51,408 nucleotides of DNA from Pallidibacillus pasinlerensis (GTDB taxonomy: Bacteria; Bacillota; Bacilli; Bacillales; Caldibacillaceae). The stretch lies in NCBI RefSeq assembly GCF_009996845.1, contig NZ_JAACYS010000014.1:1-51408 (forward strand). The letters are read 5' to 3'. This document shows positions 18,451 through 28,066 of the stretch, piece by piece (positions within the stretch are counted from its first letter, which is position 1; every line of letters begins with the position of its first letter). The notes under the pieces were generated by a model that ran no database searches, had not been told where the DNA came from, and was given only the letters and a program-made list of their open reading frames with translations. A program made the translations under genes and the position numbers.

Positions 18451-19002
18451 GTGCTTACAATGAAAGATATTATTCGTGATGGACATCCTACTTTAAGAAA
18501 AGTTGCCAAAGAAGTACCAATGCCACCATCCGATGAAGATAAGAAAACTTTACAATTGTTAATGGAATATGTAAAAAATAGCCAAGATGAAGAAATGGTA
18601 AAAAAATACGGGCTTCGACCAGGGATTGGGCTAGCCGCACCACAAATCAATGTATCAAAAAGAATGATTGCCGTTCATGTTACTGATGAAAACGGAAAAT
18701 TATACAGCTATGCCCTCTTCAACCCAAAAATTGTTAGTCATTCTGTCGAAAAGGCATATTTAGTAAAGGGTGAAGGTTGTCTATCCATTGACGAACCTCA
18801 TCCAGGATTCGTACCCCGGTATGCCCGAGTTACCGTAAAAGGATTTGACATTGACGGTAAGGAAGTAAAAATTCGTGCCAAAGGTTTACCTTCTATTTGT
18901 TTTCAACATGAAATCGATCATTTAAATGGAATTTTGTTTTACGATCATATTGATCAAGAACAACCATTTAAACCAATCGAAAATGCGATACCGATTAAAT
19001 AA
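18451..19002 (+). CDS. def: Peptide deformylase
   Basis: The 183-aa metalloenzyme removes the formyl group from nascent N-terminal methionine. All three family motifs are present: GIGLAAPQ, EGCLS and QHEIDHLNG, whose Cys and two His ligate the metal. The length and inserts fit the type 2 Gram-positive enzyme (DefB/YkrB). I prefer GTG 18451 (MLTMKDIIRDGHPTLR) because GGAGTGAG lies 8 bases upstream; the frame extends to a GTG at 18442 that overlaps this ribosome binding site. Divergent from ykyA, as in B. subtilis. Confidence 0.95.
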   Translation: MLTMKDIIRDGHPTLRKVAKEVPMPPSDEDKKTLQLLMEYVKNSQDEEMVKKYGLRPGIGLAAPQINVSKRMIAVHVTDENGKLYSYALFNPKIVSHSVEKAYLVKGEGCLSIDEPHPGFVPRYARVTVKGFDIDGKEVKIRAKGLPSICFQHEIDHLNGILFYDHIDQEQPFKPIENAIPIK

Positions 19003-19017
19003 ATATTTTCTAAATTT

Positions 19018-19048
19018 AGAGGGAATGCTAAATGTGCATTCTCTTTTT
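19018..19048 (+). terminator. Terminator of def
   Basis: GGGAATGC (19021-19028) with GCATTCTCT (19036-19044) forms a stem followed by TTTTT. Confidence 0.75.
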
Positions 19049-19216
19049 CCCATACTCAAAATTCACACTTCGCTAATTCCACGAACCGTTCCAAAATAGC
19101 CCATGAAATATAACTCAAATTTCACATATAATATAAGTAGATAGAATAGTATCTCGATTTTTAACAAAACGTTACAATAGACGTTTCTGGAAAGATTTCG
19201 GAAGGAGTGAACCACG

Positions 19217-19288
19217 ATGTTAAAAAAGCTTAGAAAAAAGCTTGTTGATCGTTGGAAAGAACTACTTCGTAAAAAAATGATTGCTTAA
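19217..19288 (+). CDS. 23-aa basic amphipathic peptide, unknown
   Basis: ATG 19217 follows an excellent ribosome binding site (GGAAGGAGTGA). The product, MLKKLRKKLVDRWKELLRKK plus three residues, is strongly basic and would form an amphipathic helix. It is followed 20 bp later by a strong intrinsic terminator, so it looks like a complete monocistronic gene. I do not recognise a family. It could act at the membrane surface or on RNA, or be a type I toxin-like peptide, but it lacks the single hydrophobic helix usual for those. Confidence 0.55.
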   Translation: MLKKLRKKLVDRWKELLRKKMIA

Positions 19289-19308
19289 TTTTCTTATTTT
19301 ATAATAGT

Positions 19309-19335
19309 ACTTGCCTCCTTTTTATAGAGGCAAGT
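19309..19335 (+). terminator. Terminator after the 23-aa sORF
   Basis: ACTTGCCTC (19309-19317) pairs perfectly with GAGGCAAGT (19327-19335), followed by a T-rich tract. Confidence 0.85.
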
Positions 19336-19579
19336 TTCTTATCTTTTATGTTCGTATTTTTTTGATTTTTTATTTTTTTACCACAAGAAATCCGATGATT
19401 TTTGAAAATGTTTATAAAAAGGTTTCTTCTCTTTCCGATTTTATGATAATCTGTATATAAGTATATGGGTCCGGTAAAGAAAAACACTTTCTAAATATAT
19501 ATTTGGTGAAGTGCATTCGGTAAAGATTCGTAAATATAAAAAGTTATGTTGAAATTGTGTAAGGAGAGAGTGAAAGGAA

Positions 19580-19789
19580 ATGATTTTTAAAGTATACTAC
19601 CAAGAAGACAAGGAACAAGTGCCAGTTCGAGAACGTACAAAAGCGATGTATATCGAAGCTGAATCTGAAAATGAAATTTATGAAAAATTATTTGAAACCC
19701 CATATTTAATTGAACATATTCAACCGCTTAATGGGGTTGATTTAGAATTTGAAAAACAAAGCGGAAATTTTAAAATAACGGAGATTTAA
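19580..19789 (+). CDS. rpoY: RNA polymerase epsilon subunit
   Basis: A 69-aa protein (MIFKVYYQEDKEQVPVRERT) of the RpoY/YkzG family, a small auxiliary subunit of Firmicute RNA polymerase. The TKAMYIEAESENE segment and C-terminal GNFKITEI are typical. It lies three bases before rnjA, the conserved order in Bacillales. ATG 19580 follows AAGGAGAGAG. The 290-bp gap before it holds a promoter-like AT-rich stretch with the near-repeat TCCGGTAAAGA / TTCGGTAAAGA. Confidence 0.93.
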   Translation: MIFKVYYQEDKEQVPVRERTKAMYIEAESENEIYEKLFETPYLIEHIQPLNGVDLEFEKQSGNFKITEI

Positions 19790-19792
19790 AAC

Positions 19793-21463
19793 ATGAAAAC
19801 AATTGTAAAAAACGATCAAACCGCCGTTTTTGCCCTTGGGGGTTTAGGCGAAATCGGCAAAAACACGTACGCTGTTCAATATCAAGATGAAATTATTATT
19901 ATCGATGCTGGTGTGAAGTTCCCAGAAGATGAATTATTAGGTATTGATTATGTCATTCCTGATTATTCATATTTAGTGAAAAATCAAGAAAAAATTAAAG
20001 GATTATTTATTACCCACGGTCATGAAGACCATATCGGTGGAATTCCATACTTATTAAAAGAAATCAATGTTCCGATTTATGCTGGTAAATTAGCGATTGG
20101 CTTAATTAAAAACAAATTAGAGGAACATGGTTTATTACGTACAACAAAATTTTTCGAAATTAACGAAGACGATGTAATTAAGTTTAGAAAAACTTCCGTT
20201 AGTTTCTTTAGAACGACACATAGTATCCCAGATTCATATGGGATCGTTGTAAAAACACCACCAGGAAATATCGTCCATACTGGTGACTTTAAGTTTGACT
20301 TTACTCCAGTCGGTGAACCAGCAAACTTAATAAAAATGGCTGAAATTGGTAAAGAAGGAGTTCTATGTTTACTATCTGATAGTACGAATAGTGAAATGCC
20401 TGAATTCACAATGTCAGAAAGAAAAGTTGGCGAAACAATAAACGATATTTTTAGAAAAGCTGACGGTCGCATTATTTTTGCTACATTCGCTTCAAATATT
20501 TATCGTTTAGAACAAGTTGCTCAAGCAGCTATCGAACACGGTAAAAAGATTGCTGTTTTCGGTCGTAGTATGGAAGCAGCCATCGAAATCGGACAAGAGT
20601 TAGGTTATATTAATGCTCCGAAAGATTTGTTTGTAGATAGTCAACAAATTAATCGTCTACCAGCAAATCAAGTAGTCATTTTATGTACAGGTACTCAAGG
20701 TGAACCAATGGCTGCTTTATCACGAATTGCCAACGGAACACATAGACAAATTTCCATTATTCCTGGGGATACTGTGGTAATGTCATCTTCCCCTATTCCA
20801 GGGAATACAACTAGCATTAACCGAACAATTAACCAATTGTATCGTGCTGGTGCAAATGTAATTACAAGCCAATTAAATGATGTTCATACTTCAGGACACG
20901 GTGGTCAAGAAGAACAAAAATTAATGATTCGATTAATTAATCCTAAATTCTTTGTACCAATCCATGGTGAATACCGAATGCAAATCACCCATGCGAAATT
21001 AGCGATGGACTGTGGTGTTCCTGAAGAAAACTGTTTTATTATGGATAATGGTGATGTACTAGCCCTAACAAGCGAAACGGCTGAAGTAACAGGAAAGGTT
21101 CCTTCTGGTTCGATTTACATTGACGGTAGCGGTATCGGTGATATTGGTAATATAGTTCTTCGCGACCGAAGAATTTTATCGGAAGAAGGACTTGTAATCG
21201 TCGTTGTAAGTATTAATATGACAGATTTCAAAATTGCAGCCGGACCTGACATTATTTCTAGAGGATTCGTTTATATGCGAGAATCTGGAGATTTAATTAA
21301 CGAAGCACAAAGTTTAATCGCCAAACATTTAGAAAAAATTATGGAACGAAAAACTAGCCAATGGTCAGAAATTAAAAACGAAATCTCTGATACATTAGGA
21401 CCATTCTTATATGAAAAAACGAAACGGAAACCAATGATTTTACCAATTATTATGGAAGTTTAA
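19793..21463 (+). CDS. rnjA: Ribonuclease J1
   Basis: A 556-aa metallo-beta-lactamase/beta-CASP ribonuclease with 5' exonuclease and endonuclease activity, central to mRNA decay and rRNA maturation in bacilli. Zinc-binding HGHEDHIGG is at about residues 74-82. HTGDFKFD and the beta-[24 protein letters not shown] and [11 protein letters not shown] segments follow. C-terminal [11 protein letters not shown] and the dimerisation/C-terminal domain are complete. Co-transcribed with rpoY. SR1P, encoded at 2484-2612, is reported in B. subtilis to modulate the GapA-RNase J1 contact. Confidence 0.96.
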   Translation: MKTIVKNDQTAVFALGGLGEIGKNTYAVQYQDEIIIIDAGVKFPEDELLGIDYVIPDYSYLVKNQEKIKGLFITHGHEDHIGGIPYLLKEINVPIYAGKLAIGLIKNKLEEHGLLRTTKFFEINEDDVIKFRKTSVSFFRTTHSIPDSYGIVVKTPPGNIVHTGDFKFDFTPVGEPANLIKMAEIGKEGVLCLLSDSTNSEMPEFTMSERKVGETINDIFRKADGRIIFATFASNIYRLEQVAQAAIEHGKKIAVFGRSMEAAIEIGQELGYINAPKDLFVDSQQINRLPANQVVILCTGTQGEPMAALSRIANGTHRQISIIPGDTVVMSSSPIPGNTTSINRTINQLYRAGANVITSQLNDVHTSGHGGQEEQKLMIRLINPKFFVPIHGEYRMQITHAKLAMDCGVPEENCFIMDNGDVLALTSETAEVTGKVPSGSIYIDGSGIGDIGNIVLRDRRILSEEGLVIVVVSINMTDFKIAAGPDIISRGFVYMRESGDLINEAQSLIAKHLEKIMERKTSQWSEIKNEISDTLGPFLYEKTKRKPMILPIIMEV

Positions 21464-21490
21464 AATTAATTCTTTACAGATCCATATTCA

Positions 21491-21539
21491 AAAAGGTGCT
21501 CAACAACGCTGCAGGTAGTTCAGCTGTTGAGCACCTTTT
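21491..21539. terminator. Bidirectional terminator, rnjA/ktrC
   Basis: AAAAGGTGCTCAAC (21491-21504) pairs perfectly with GTTGAGCACCTTTT (21526-21539) between convergent genes. Confidence 0.9.
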
Positions 21540-21542
21540 CAT

Positions 21543-22214
21543 TTAATTTACATTTTGCAACATTTGCTTTTCAAATTTAGTAATATCAGTATTTGAACCT
21601 ATTACAATTAAAATATCCTCTTCTAAAATCATCTCCGACGCTGGTGGTGATACGATCATATCATCATTTCTTTTAATTGCGACAATATTTAAGCCGTACC
21701 GTGCACGAACATTTAAATCAATAATCGTTCTTCCGGCAATCGCTGGATTTGCTACAATTTCAACAAGACTATGTTTATCGGACAACTCTAAATAGTCAAG
21801 GACATTCGAAGAAACAAGATTATGGGCAAGGCGTCTTCCCATGTCCCGTTCCGGATGGACAATTTGATCAGCACCGATTTTTTTCAACACTTTTTCATGG
21901 TATTCATTCAACGCTTTTGCTGTTACTTTTTTAACGCCCATTTCTTTTAAAATTAATGTCGTTAAAATGCTAGATTGAATATCATCACCGATTGCCACGA
22001 TAACATGGTCAAAGTTTCGGATACCTAAGTTTTTTAAAACGGATTCATCTGTCGTATCTGCAACAACTGCCTCCGTTACAAAATCTGCATAATTATCGAC
22101 AAGTTCTTCATTTTTATCAATGGCTAGCACACTCATTCCTAAATTGGAAAGTTCACGACAAATACTGCCGCCAAATCTTCCTAAACCAATTACAACAAAC
22201 TCTTTGCGTCTCAT
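21543..22214 (-). CDS. ktrC: KtrC, RCK-domain gating subunit of K+ channel
   Basis: A 223-aa cytosolic octameric ring protein that gates the Ktr potassium channel. The Rossmann RCK_N begins EFVVIGLGRFGGSICREL (GxGxxG) and runs to about residue 130. RCK_C follows (about 135-215), the c-di-AMP-binding part in relatives. ATG 22214 follows GGAGG at 7 bases; the open frame to 22283 has no such site. The sequence is closer to KtrC than KtrA as I recall them. Its channel partner type, KtrD, is encoded at 42833-44182. Confidence 0.92.
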   Translation of the reverse strand: MRRKEFVVIGLGRFGGSICRELSNLGMSVLAIDKNEELVDNYADFVTEAVVADTTDESVLKNLGIRNFDHVIVAIGDDIQSSILTTLILKEMGVKKVTAKALNEYHEKVLKKIGADQIVHPERDMGRRLAHNLVSSNVLDYLELSDKHSLVEIVANPAIAGRTIIDLNVRARYGLNIVAIKRNDDMIVSPPASEMILEEDILIVIGSNTDITKFEKQMLQNVN

Positions 22215-22340
22215 AATATTGCCTCCAACAATTGATGAAATACCTTTATTATATAGCATGTTCCATAATTTACCTAATAACAATTATCTATAAATTAGTT
22301 TGTGGAAAACGTCCTTCAAAAATTAATAAACAGCTTAAAA

Positions 22341-22359
22341 GGATGTATTTTGAACATCC
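22341..22359 (-). terminator. Terminator after yknV
   Basis: GGATGT (22341-22346) pairs with ACATCC (22354-22359); TTTT follows on the minus strand. Confidence 0.6.
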
Positions 22360-22370
22360 CCCTAACATAC

Positions 22371-24206
22371 TTAAACAACATCCAACATTTTAAACTGGGC
22401 TGTTGTTAGTTTATAATACTCCCCTCTTTGCTCCATTAACTCATCATGGTTTCCTTGCTCAATGATTTTCCCGTGATCTAAAACATAAATGCAATCTGAA
22501 TCACGAATCGTCGATAAGCGGTGGGCAATAATAATTGATGTTCTCCCCTTCAATAATTTCCTTAAGGCATTTTGAATTTTCACTTCAGACTCCGTATCAA
22601 TACTTGCCGTTGCTTCATCAAGTATTAATATTTTCGGATCTGCTAAAAGGGCCCTCGCAAAGGAAATCAACTGTCTTTCACCTACGGATAAAATATTTCC
22701 CCGCTCCTCTACTTCTGTTTCATAACCATGGGGTAATTTTTCAATAAAGGAATCTGCACCAATTGCTTTTGCCGCCGCAATTACTTCATCATCCGTTGCA
22801 TCCGGTCTACCAAAGCGAATATTTTCCATAATTGTACCGGAAAAAATAAACGTTTCTTGTAACACAATTGAGATTGAACTTCGCAAGCTTTTTAATGAAA
22901 CATCACGAACGTCGTGGCCATCAATCAATACAGTCCCACTTGTAACATCATAAAAGCGACTAATTAAATTCGCTATCGTTGTTTTACCAGATCCTGTATG
23001 ACCAACTAACGCTATAGTTTGCCCAGGTTTAATTTCCAAATTTATTCCTTTTAAAGCAGTTCGCTTATTATCATATGAAAAATTAACATCTTTGAATTGG
23101 ATATGTCCCTCGACATTTTTTAATTCGACTGGATTTTTTATTTCTGCCACAATTGGTCTTTCATCTAAATACTCAAAAATCCGTTCAGAAGAAGCCATCG
23201 CCATTAAAAGCTGATTATATAATTGGCCGAGTCGGGAAATTGGCTCCCAAAACATGCCTAAATAAAAGGCAAAGGAGACAAAAATCCCAATACCTATATC
23301 TCCAGATTGAATTAATTTCACTCCAAACCAAATAAGTACAATCGTCCCAATAGCATTTGTCAGTTCAACTAAAGGACGAAACATCGAATTTTTCTTAATC
23401 GCATAACGGAATCTCTCCAACGTATCTGTGTTGATTCCGTCAAAAAAGGCCATGTTTTCTCGTTCTTGTGTAAATGACTGTGTAACACGAATTCCTTGTA
23501 AAGACTCATTTAAATGTGAATTGAGCTTAGATTGAACGATAAGAACATCCTGCCATGAACGACGAATATTTCTTCTCAGTTTCGTTGTAATGAAAAACAT
23601 GAGCGGTAAAATAATCATGACTGCAATCGTCAACATTGGACTAAGTGAAAACAGTATGACAATAATTCCTACAAGCATAATCATATCCATTAATAAATTT
23701 ATGATCCCGCTCGTAAATAAATCTTGTAGTGAACCTGTATCATTCATAATTCGTACTAGAATCGATCCTGCTGAACGATTATCGAAAAAGTTGTTCGAAA
23801 GACCTTGAACATGGGTAAATAAATGTTTACGTATATCGTAAATTACATTTTGCCCAAGTTGATGGGTCCAGCGAATGCGATAATAATTGGCGATATATGC
23901 AATTAAGTAAAGGGCACCAACTAGAACAATTAATTGCACAAGTAAATCCGCATCTTTATTGTAAATCGCCTTTTCTAAAATTAAGTAACCAATTATAAGT
24001 GGTATAGCAAGTCGAATAACAGTATTGATTAATACGACTATGATTGATTTTGGTAGTAAGTTTTTTGAATACGGTTTTAAATATTGTAAAAGTCGTACTA
24101 ACTGTTTCCAGTTAAACGGCTTTTCAATTGCCGTCTCTTGGGAATAACGAAAACGGTTCATCACATTTGGATTTATGTTATTACGGTGATTCCCCTGTTT
24201 ACTCAT
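22371..24206 (-). CDS. yknV: ABC exporter half, YknV-like
   Basis: A 611-aa ABC half-transporter with six N-terminal membrane helices (about 45-330) and a C-terminal ATPase. Walker A is GHTGSGKT, Walker B is ILILDEATASID with the catalytic Glu, and the H-loop is IIIAHRLSTIRD. The signature motif is altered: LSVGERQ instead of LSGGQRQ. Its start overlaps the yknU stop (TAATG), so the two form a heterodimer. The substrate is unknown; relatives of the LmrCD/BmrCD type export drugs. Order and sizes match B. subtilis yknUV. Confidence 0.88.
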   Translation of the reverse strand: MSKQGNHRNNINPNVMNRFRYSQETAIEKPFNWKQLVRLLQYLKPYSKNLLPKSIIVVLINTVIRLAIPLIIGYLILEKAIYNKDADLLVQLIVLVGALYLIAYIANYYRIRWTHQLGQNVIYDIRKHLFTHVQGLSNNFFDNRSAGSILVRIMNDTGSLQDLFTSGIINLLMDMIMLVGIIVILFSLSPMLTIAVMIILPLMFFITTKLRRNIRRSWQDVLIVQSKLNSHLNESLQGIRVTQSFTQERENMAFFDGINTDTLERFRYAIKKNSMFRPLVELTNAIGTIVLIWFGVKLIQSGDIGIGIFVSFAFYLGMFWEPISRLGQLYNQLLMAMASSERIFEYLDERPIVAEIKNPVELKNVEGHIQFKDVNFSYDNKRTALKGINLEIKPGQTIALVGHTGSGKTTIANLISRFYDVTSGTVLIDGHDVRDVSLKSLRSSISIVLQETFIFSGTIMENIRFGRPDATDDEVIAAAKAIGADSFIEKLPHGYETEVEERGNILSVGERQLISFARALLADPKILILDEATASIDTESEVKIQNALRKLLKGRTSIIIAHRLSTIRDSDCIYVLDHGKIIEQGNHDELMEQRGEYYKLTTAQFKMLDVV

Positions 24207-25963
24207 TATTTATTCACCGCCTGTTGTAGTATCTTAATTTGATCTTTATATTGAATATTGTAAATCCGCTCATACGGTCCACCATTATGAATTAGCTCTT
24301 CGTGTATACCACGCTCAACAATTTCTCCTTCATCAAACACAAAAATTTGATCCGCATGTTTTATGGAAGAAATTCTATGAGCGATAATAAATGTTGTTCG
24401 GTCTTTCATTACTTCTTGCATCGCCTTTTGAATAGAAAATTCCGTTTCCATATCGACCGCGCTTGTCGCATCATCAAGAATTAAAATTTTCGGATTCATA
24501 CAAATAGCCCGGGCAATGGAAATTCTCTGTCTTTGTCCTCCAGATAGCCCCATCCCTCGCTCACCAAGTAGCGTGTCATAACCGTCTGGTAATTCCATTA
24601 TAAAATCGTGTGCATCCGCTCGTTTTGCCGCATCAATAATTTCTTCCATCGAAGCATCCGGATTTCCGTAGGCAATATTTGCCTTTATTGTTGATGAAAA
24701 TAAAAATGGTTCTTGTAATACAAAACCAATTTGCGAACGTAACGTATATAAATCATATTCTTTTACATTACGACCATCGATTATTACTTCCCCTTCTGTT
24801 ACGTCGTAAAATCGAGTGATTAATTGGGTAACACTTGTTTTTCCGGAACCTGTTGCACCAATTAGACCGACGACGCTTCCCTTCGGAACATGGAATGAGA
24901 TATTTTCCAGTGCCGCTTTGTCATCTCCCCGATATTTCAATGTTACGTTGTTAAAAGTAACTTCACCTTGAATTTCAACATCCTTTATCGGGTTATTGTG
25001 CTCTTTAATTTCATTCGGCTCTTCTAATATTTCGACTAAACGTTCGCCTGAAGCTTTCGCTTGGGAAAACATATTAATAATAAAACCTAAGTTCATAATT
25101 GGCATGATAATGTACCCAGTTAAGCTGTAAAAAGCAACAAGCTCTCCAGGATTAAGTTCGTTATTTATTACTAAATAGCCACCATAGGAAAGCAAAAGAA
25201 CGATACAAACATTGCCGATAAACTCCATTAACGGAAAATACTTTGCCCAAATATTTGAGTTGAAAATATTTTTATCACGAAAATCTAAGTTAAAATCGTG
25301 GAAGCGATTAATCTCGAATTCTTCTTTAGACAACGATTTTACAGTTTTAATTCCGCTCACATTCTCTTGTACCTTCGTGTTTAATCGACCAAAAGATCTT
25401 CGTACTTCTCGGAAGGCTGGATGAACTAGCTTATCAAATTTTTTTACGACGACAATTAAAAACGGTAAAGCTAATAATGTGACAATCGTGAGCTTTACAG
25501 AGTAAGAAAACATGACGATCATGCTAATGCCGACAAATAAAACAAATCGAATCGCCTCTGTAAAACCGAAGGATAGAAAGTGACGAAAACCTTGAACATC
25601 AGCTGTAAGTCGTGACATTATATCCCCTGTTTTTGCATTGTCATAATAGCGAAATGGCAGATATTGCAATTTTTCATAAAGCCGTTTACGTAGTTTATAC
25701 ATCGCAATAATGCCAAACATATCCCCATTATATTGCTGAATATAAGTCGTAACTCCTTTAATTACCATTAATAAAAAATAAAATATAACTAAATATGGAA
25801 TTAAATTATAGCTACCAGCAATAATCACTTCATCAATTGTTTTTTGTAATACGATTGGATAAATAAGAGTTATTGATGTTGTGATTATTAAGAATACAAT
25901 CGAGATGAAAAAATACCTCTTATGCGTCCAATAAAACTCTTTTAACTTTTTAAATGTGTCCAA
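24206..25963 (-). CDS. yknU: ABC exporter half, YknU-like
   Basis: A 585-aa ABC half-transporter: six membrane helices (about 15-310), then an ATPase with Walker A GATGSGKT, canonical signature LSGGQRQR, Walker B ILILDDATSAVD and H-loop IIAHRISS. The residue after Walker B is Asp instead of the catalytic Glu, while the partner YknV keeps Glu but has a damaged signature. Together these make one degenerate and one canonical ATP site, the usual mark of a heterodimeric exporter. Confidence 0.88.
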   Translation of the reverse strand: MDTFKKLKEFYWTHKRYFFISIVFLIITTSITLIYPIVLQKTIDEVIIAGSYNLIPYLVIFYFLLMVIKGVTTYIQQYNGDMFGIIAMYKLRKRLYEKLQYLPFRYYDNAKTGDIMSRLTADVQGFRHFLSFGFTEAIRFVLFVGISMIVMFSYSVKLTIVTLLALPFLIVVVKKFDKLVHPAFREVRRSFGRLNTKVQENVSGIKTVKSLSKEEFEINRFHDFNLDFRDKNIFNSNIWAKYFPLMEFIGNVCIVLLLSYGGYLVINNELNPGELVAFYSLTGYIIMPIMNLGFIINMFSQAKASGERLVEILEEPNEIKEHNNPIKDVEIQGEVTFNNVTLKYRGDDKAALENISFHVPKGSVVGLIGATGSGKTSVTQLITRFYDVTEGEVIIDGRNVKEYDLYTLRSQIGFVLQEPFLFSSTIKANIAYGNPDASMEEIIDAAKRADAHDFIMELPDGYDTLLGERGMGLSGGQRQRISIARAICMNPKILILDDATSAVDMETEFSIQKAMQEVMKDRTTFIIAHRISSIKHADQIFVFDEGEIVERGIHEELIHNGGPYERIYNIQYKDQIKILQQAVNK

Positions 25964-26104
25964 ATGTAAATTCCTCCCCTGTTGAACCCTATAATTAACA
26001 TATAATTAAAAATATAACGGTTTTCGAAATAATTTTCTACCTATTTGTTTGTTTTTTTTATTTTTCTTAAAAATAAAAAATAGGAGTTATCACAAAAAAA
26101 GAGA

Positions 26105-26126
26105 CTGCCTCGCACCTGCAAGACAG
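26105..26126 (-). terminator. Terminator after ccpC
   Basis: CTGCCTCGC (26105-26113) pairs with GCAAGACAG (26118-26126) including two wobble pairs. The minus strand continues into eight T residues. Confidence 0.75.
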
Positions 26127-26156
26127 CCTATCTTAATCAAAAATACGAAAGACATA

Positions 26157-27035
26157 TTAAACTTGTTCCTTTAAATAATCACGAATTACATCAATAAAGG
26201 CACTTACATGTCTTAATTGAAACGCTTTATTATAACCTAATAACCATGTATCACGACCAATTGGTTCATCGTTTTCGTTTTTTAACGGGATTTTGTGTAA
26301 ATTTCCTTCAATACCGTGCAGCGTAATTTCCGGTAAAATCGCATAACCTATCCCGTTTAACGCCATCTGTTTACATGTTTCAATTTGATCAACGACGATG
26401 ACACGCTTCGGATTCGTTTGAAAACGACGATGCCACCAATCTTGAATTTCTTGATAATAATTGGAATCACTTTTAAATTGAATAAACGGACGATCCGTTT
26501 TAATGACATCATCAATATTTTTAATTTCTTTATCAACTAAAAATAAATGGTCACGGAATAAAAACCGTTTTTCACCTTTCCAATCCGCTGTTCCCCGAAT
26601 AATACCGATATGCACTTGATCATCATAAACGGCCTTTAAAATTTCACTACTCCATCCAGTAATTAAGGAAATTTTCGCATGAGGATATTTTTCCACAAAC
26701 CGCTTCAAAACCTTTGGTAACCAATTTTGACCAACAATGGAAGCACAAGCAATTTTTAACGTTCCGTGTACTTCCGATTCCAACGCTTGAATTTCTTCTC
26801 TAACTAACTCTTCCTTCGCCAATACTTCGTTGGCAAAGTAAACAATCTTCTCCCCTTCAGGAGTTAACGTTAACCCTTTATGAGAACGTATAAAAATTTT
26901 TGTTCCCCAATCCTTTTCAATCGACTGCAAACGTTGCGATAAGGCGGGTTGAGTGACAAACAGTCGTTCTGCCGCTTTTCTCATATTCATTTCTTTTGCT
27001 AAAACAGATAACAACTCTAATTCATTTAAGTTCAT
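26157..27035 (-). CDS. ccpC: CcpC, LysR-type regulator of citrate-cycle genes
   Basis: A 292-aa LysR-type regulator closely resembling CcpC, the citrate-responsive repressor/activator of citB and citZ in Bacillus. The winged helix is at about 2-60 (MNMRKAAERLFVTQPALSQR). The effector domain has GTLKIACASIVGQNWLPKVL, LITGWSSE and DQIETCKQMALNGIGYAILP. I prefer ATG 27035 with AGGTG six bases upstream; the frame opens earlier at a GTG (27044). Followed by a terminator, and next to darB as in B. subtilis (ykuL-ykuM). Confidence 0.9.
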   Translation of the reverse strand: MNLNELELLSVLAKEMNMRKAAERLFVTQPALSQRLQSIEKDWGTKIFIRSHKGLTLTPEGEKIVYFANEVLAKEELVREEIQALESEVHGTLKIACASIVGQNWLPKVLKRFVEKYPHAKISLITGWSSEILKAVYDDQVHIGIIRGTADWKGEKRFLFRDHLFLVDKEIKNIDDVIKTDRPFIQFKSDSNYYQEIQDWWHRRFQTNPKRVIVVDQIETCKQMALNGIGYAILPEITLHGIEGNLHKIPLKNENDEPIGRDTWLLGYNKAFQLRHVSAFIDVIRDYLKEQV

Positions 27036-27133
27036 TTTCAACACCTAATTTATTTTTTTAATACAACAAGCTTATTTTATCATCATTTTTCCATCATGGG
27101 TAAAATATGAACATTCCACTCATAAATAAAAAT

Positions 27134-27152
27134 AGTCTCTAATCTAGAGACC
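27134..27152 (-). terminator. Terminator after darB
   Basis: GTCTCT (27135-27140) pairs with AGAGAC (27146-27151); ATTTTTATTT follows on the minus strand. Confidence 0.65.
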
Positions 27153-27164
27153 ACGAAACAAGTA

Positions 27165-27605
27165 CTAATTTTTCTTATAAATAAAACTGTTTAACTGTTT
27201 CAATACCGCGCTTCTTGTTAATAAACCTTCAAAATAGCCTTCATCATTAACCGCACATACAAATGGTAAATTTATTAGAAGTCTTAATCCTTTTCTAACC
27301 GAATCATTTGTATTTAAAATCGGAATATCTTTGTTCATGACATCTTCTACTGCAATCTTATCTAACTTTTCAAATTCAATCCGTTCCATCCCCATAATTG
27401 CATCGAGTATTAACGGGGTAGAAATTAAGCCATGGAGTTTATATTGAGGATCTAATACAGGAATACCTGTATAGCCAGTTTTAGTTAATACGAGCAATGT
27501 ATGTTCTAAGTTATTTCCGATTTGTACATGGGCAACTCTTTCAGAAGGAATCAACAAATTGTCTATACTTCGATCAAGAAAATCGCCAGTTTGTAAATCA
27601 ATCAT
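27165..27605 (-). CDS. darB: DarB, c-di-AMP-binding CBS protein
   Basis: A 146-aa protein made of two CBS domains (about 10-70 and 80-140). It matches DarB (YkuL), a c-di-AMP sensor that in B. subtilis controls the (p)ppGpp synthetase Rel and pyruvate carboxylase when c-di-AMP is scarce. Conserved stretches are VAHVQIGNNLEHTLLVLTKT and IPVLDPQYKLHGLIS. ATG 27605 follows GGGAG at 8 bases, better than the ATG at 27620. Neighbouring ccpC is the same arrangement as in B. subtilis. Confidence 0.9.
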   Translation of the reverse strand: MIDLQTGDFLDRSIDNLLIPSERVAHVQIGNNLEHTLLVLTKTGYTGIPVLDPQYKLHGLISTPLILDAIMGMERIEFEKLDKIAVEDVMNKDIPILNTNDSVRKGLRLLINLPFVCAVNDEGYFEGLLTRSAVLKQLNSFIYKKN

Positions 27606-27730
27606 AGGCAAGTCTCCCATCTTGATTTTTCCTTAGCAAATATATTTTAACATAGATTGGTATTTCTTGCCTTTAAGAAGGGAGTTAATACTGTCTACAA
27701 TTTATTACAAATTTCGCCATTTATCCACAA

Positions 27731-27967
27731 TTAAGCTTCCGGTTGTAGCAACTCATAAATCTCAATCGCCGTCATATCGATATCATCGAATTGGAAGGTA
27801 TCGGTTTTTCCATCTTTATTATAAACCTTTAGCTCAAAGGAGTTTGTTTTTGTATAATAATTCACTTTACATTTTCTAACACCGTTTTGTTCAAAATAAC
27901 GTTCTGTATCTTCTTCCGCTTCTTGCATATTTTTTAAACGAGATAAAATTCCTTCTAATAATGACAT
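27731..27967 (-). CDS. ykuJ: YkuJ family protein
   Basis: A 78-aa small protein of the YkuJ family, beginning MSLLEGILSRLKNMQ and ending with the conserved FDDIDMTAIEIYELLQ. Function unknown; no membrane segment. ATG 27967 follows GGGAGGAAA. The frame remains open upstream to 28024 without a ribosome binding site. It lies on the same strand as darB and ccpC, with 125 bp between it and darB. Confidence 0.85.
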   Translation of the reverse strand: MSLLEGILSRLKNMQEAEEDTERYFEQNGVRKCKVNYYTKTNSFELKVYNKDGKTDTFQFDDIDMTAIEIYELLQPEA

Positions 27968-28066
27968 GTCATTTCCTCCCAAATTAAAAATCAACAAATT
28001 TACATTCTTTTCAAACTGTAGCAATTTTAGTACAATCAGTCATATAAACAGCTAAGGAGTGATAAA

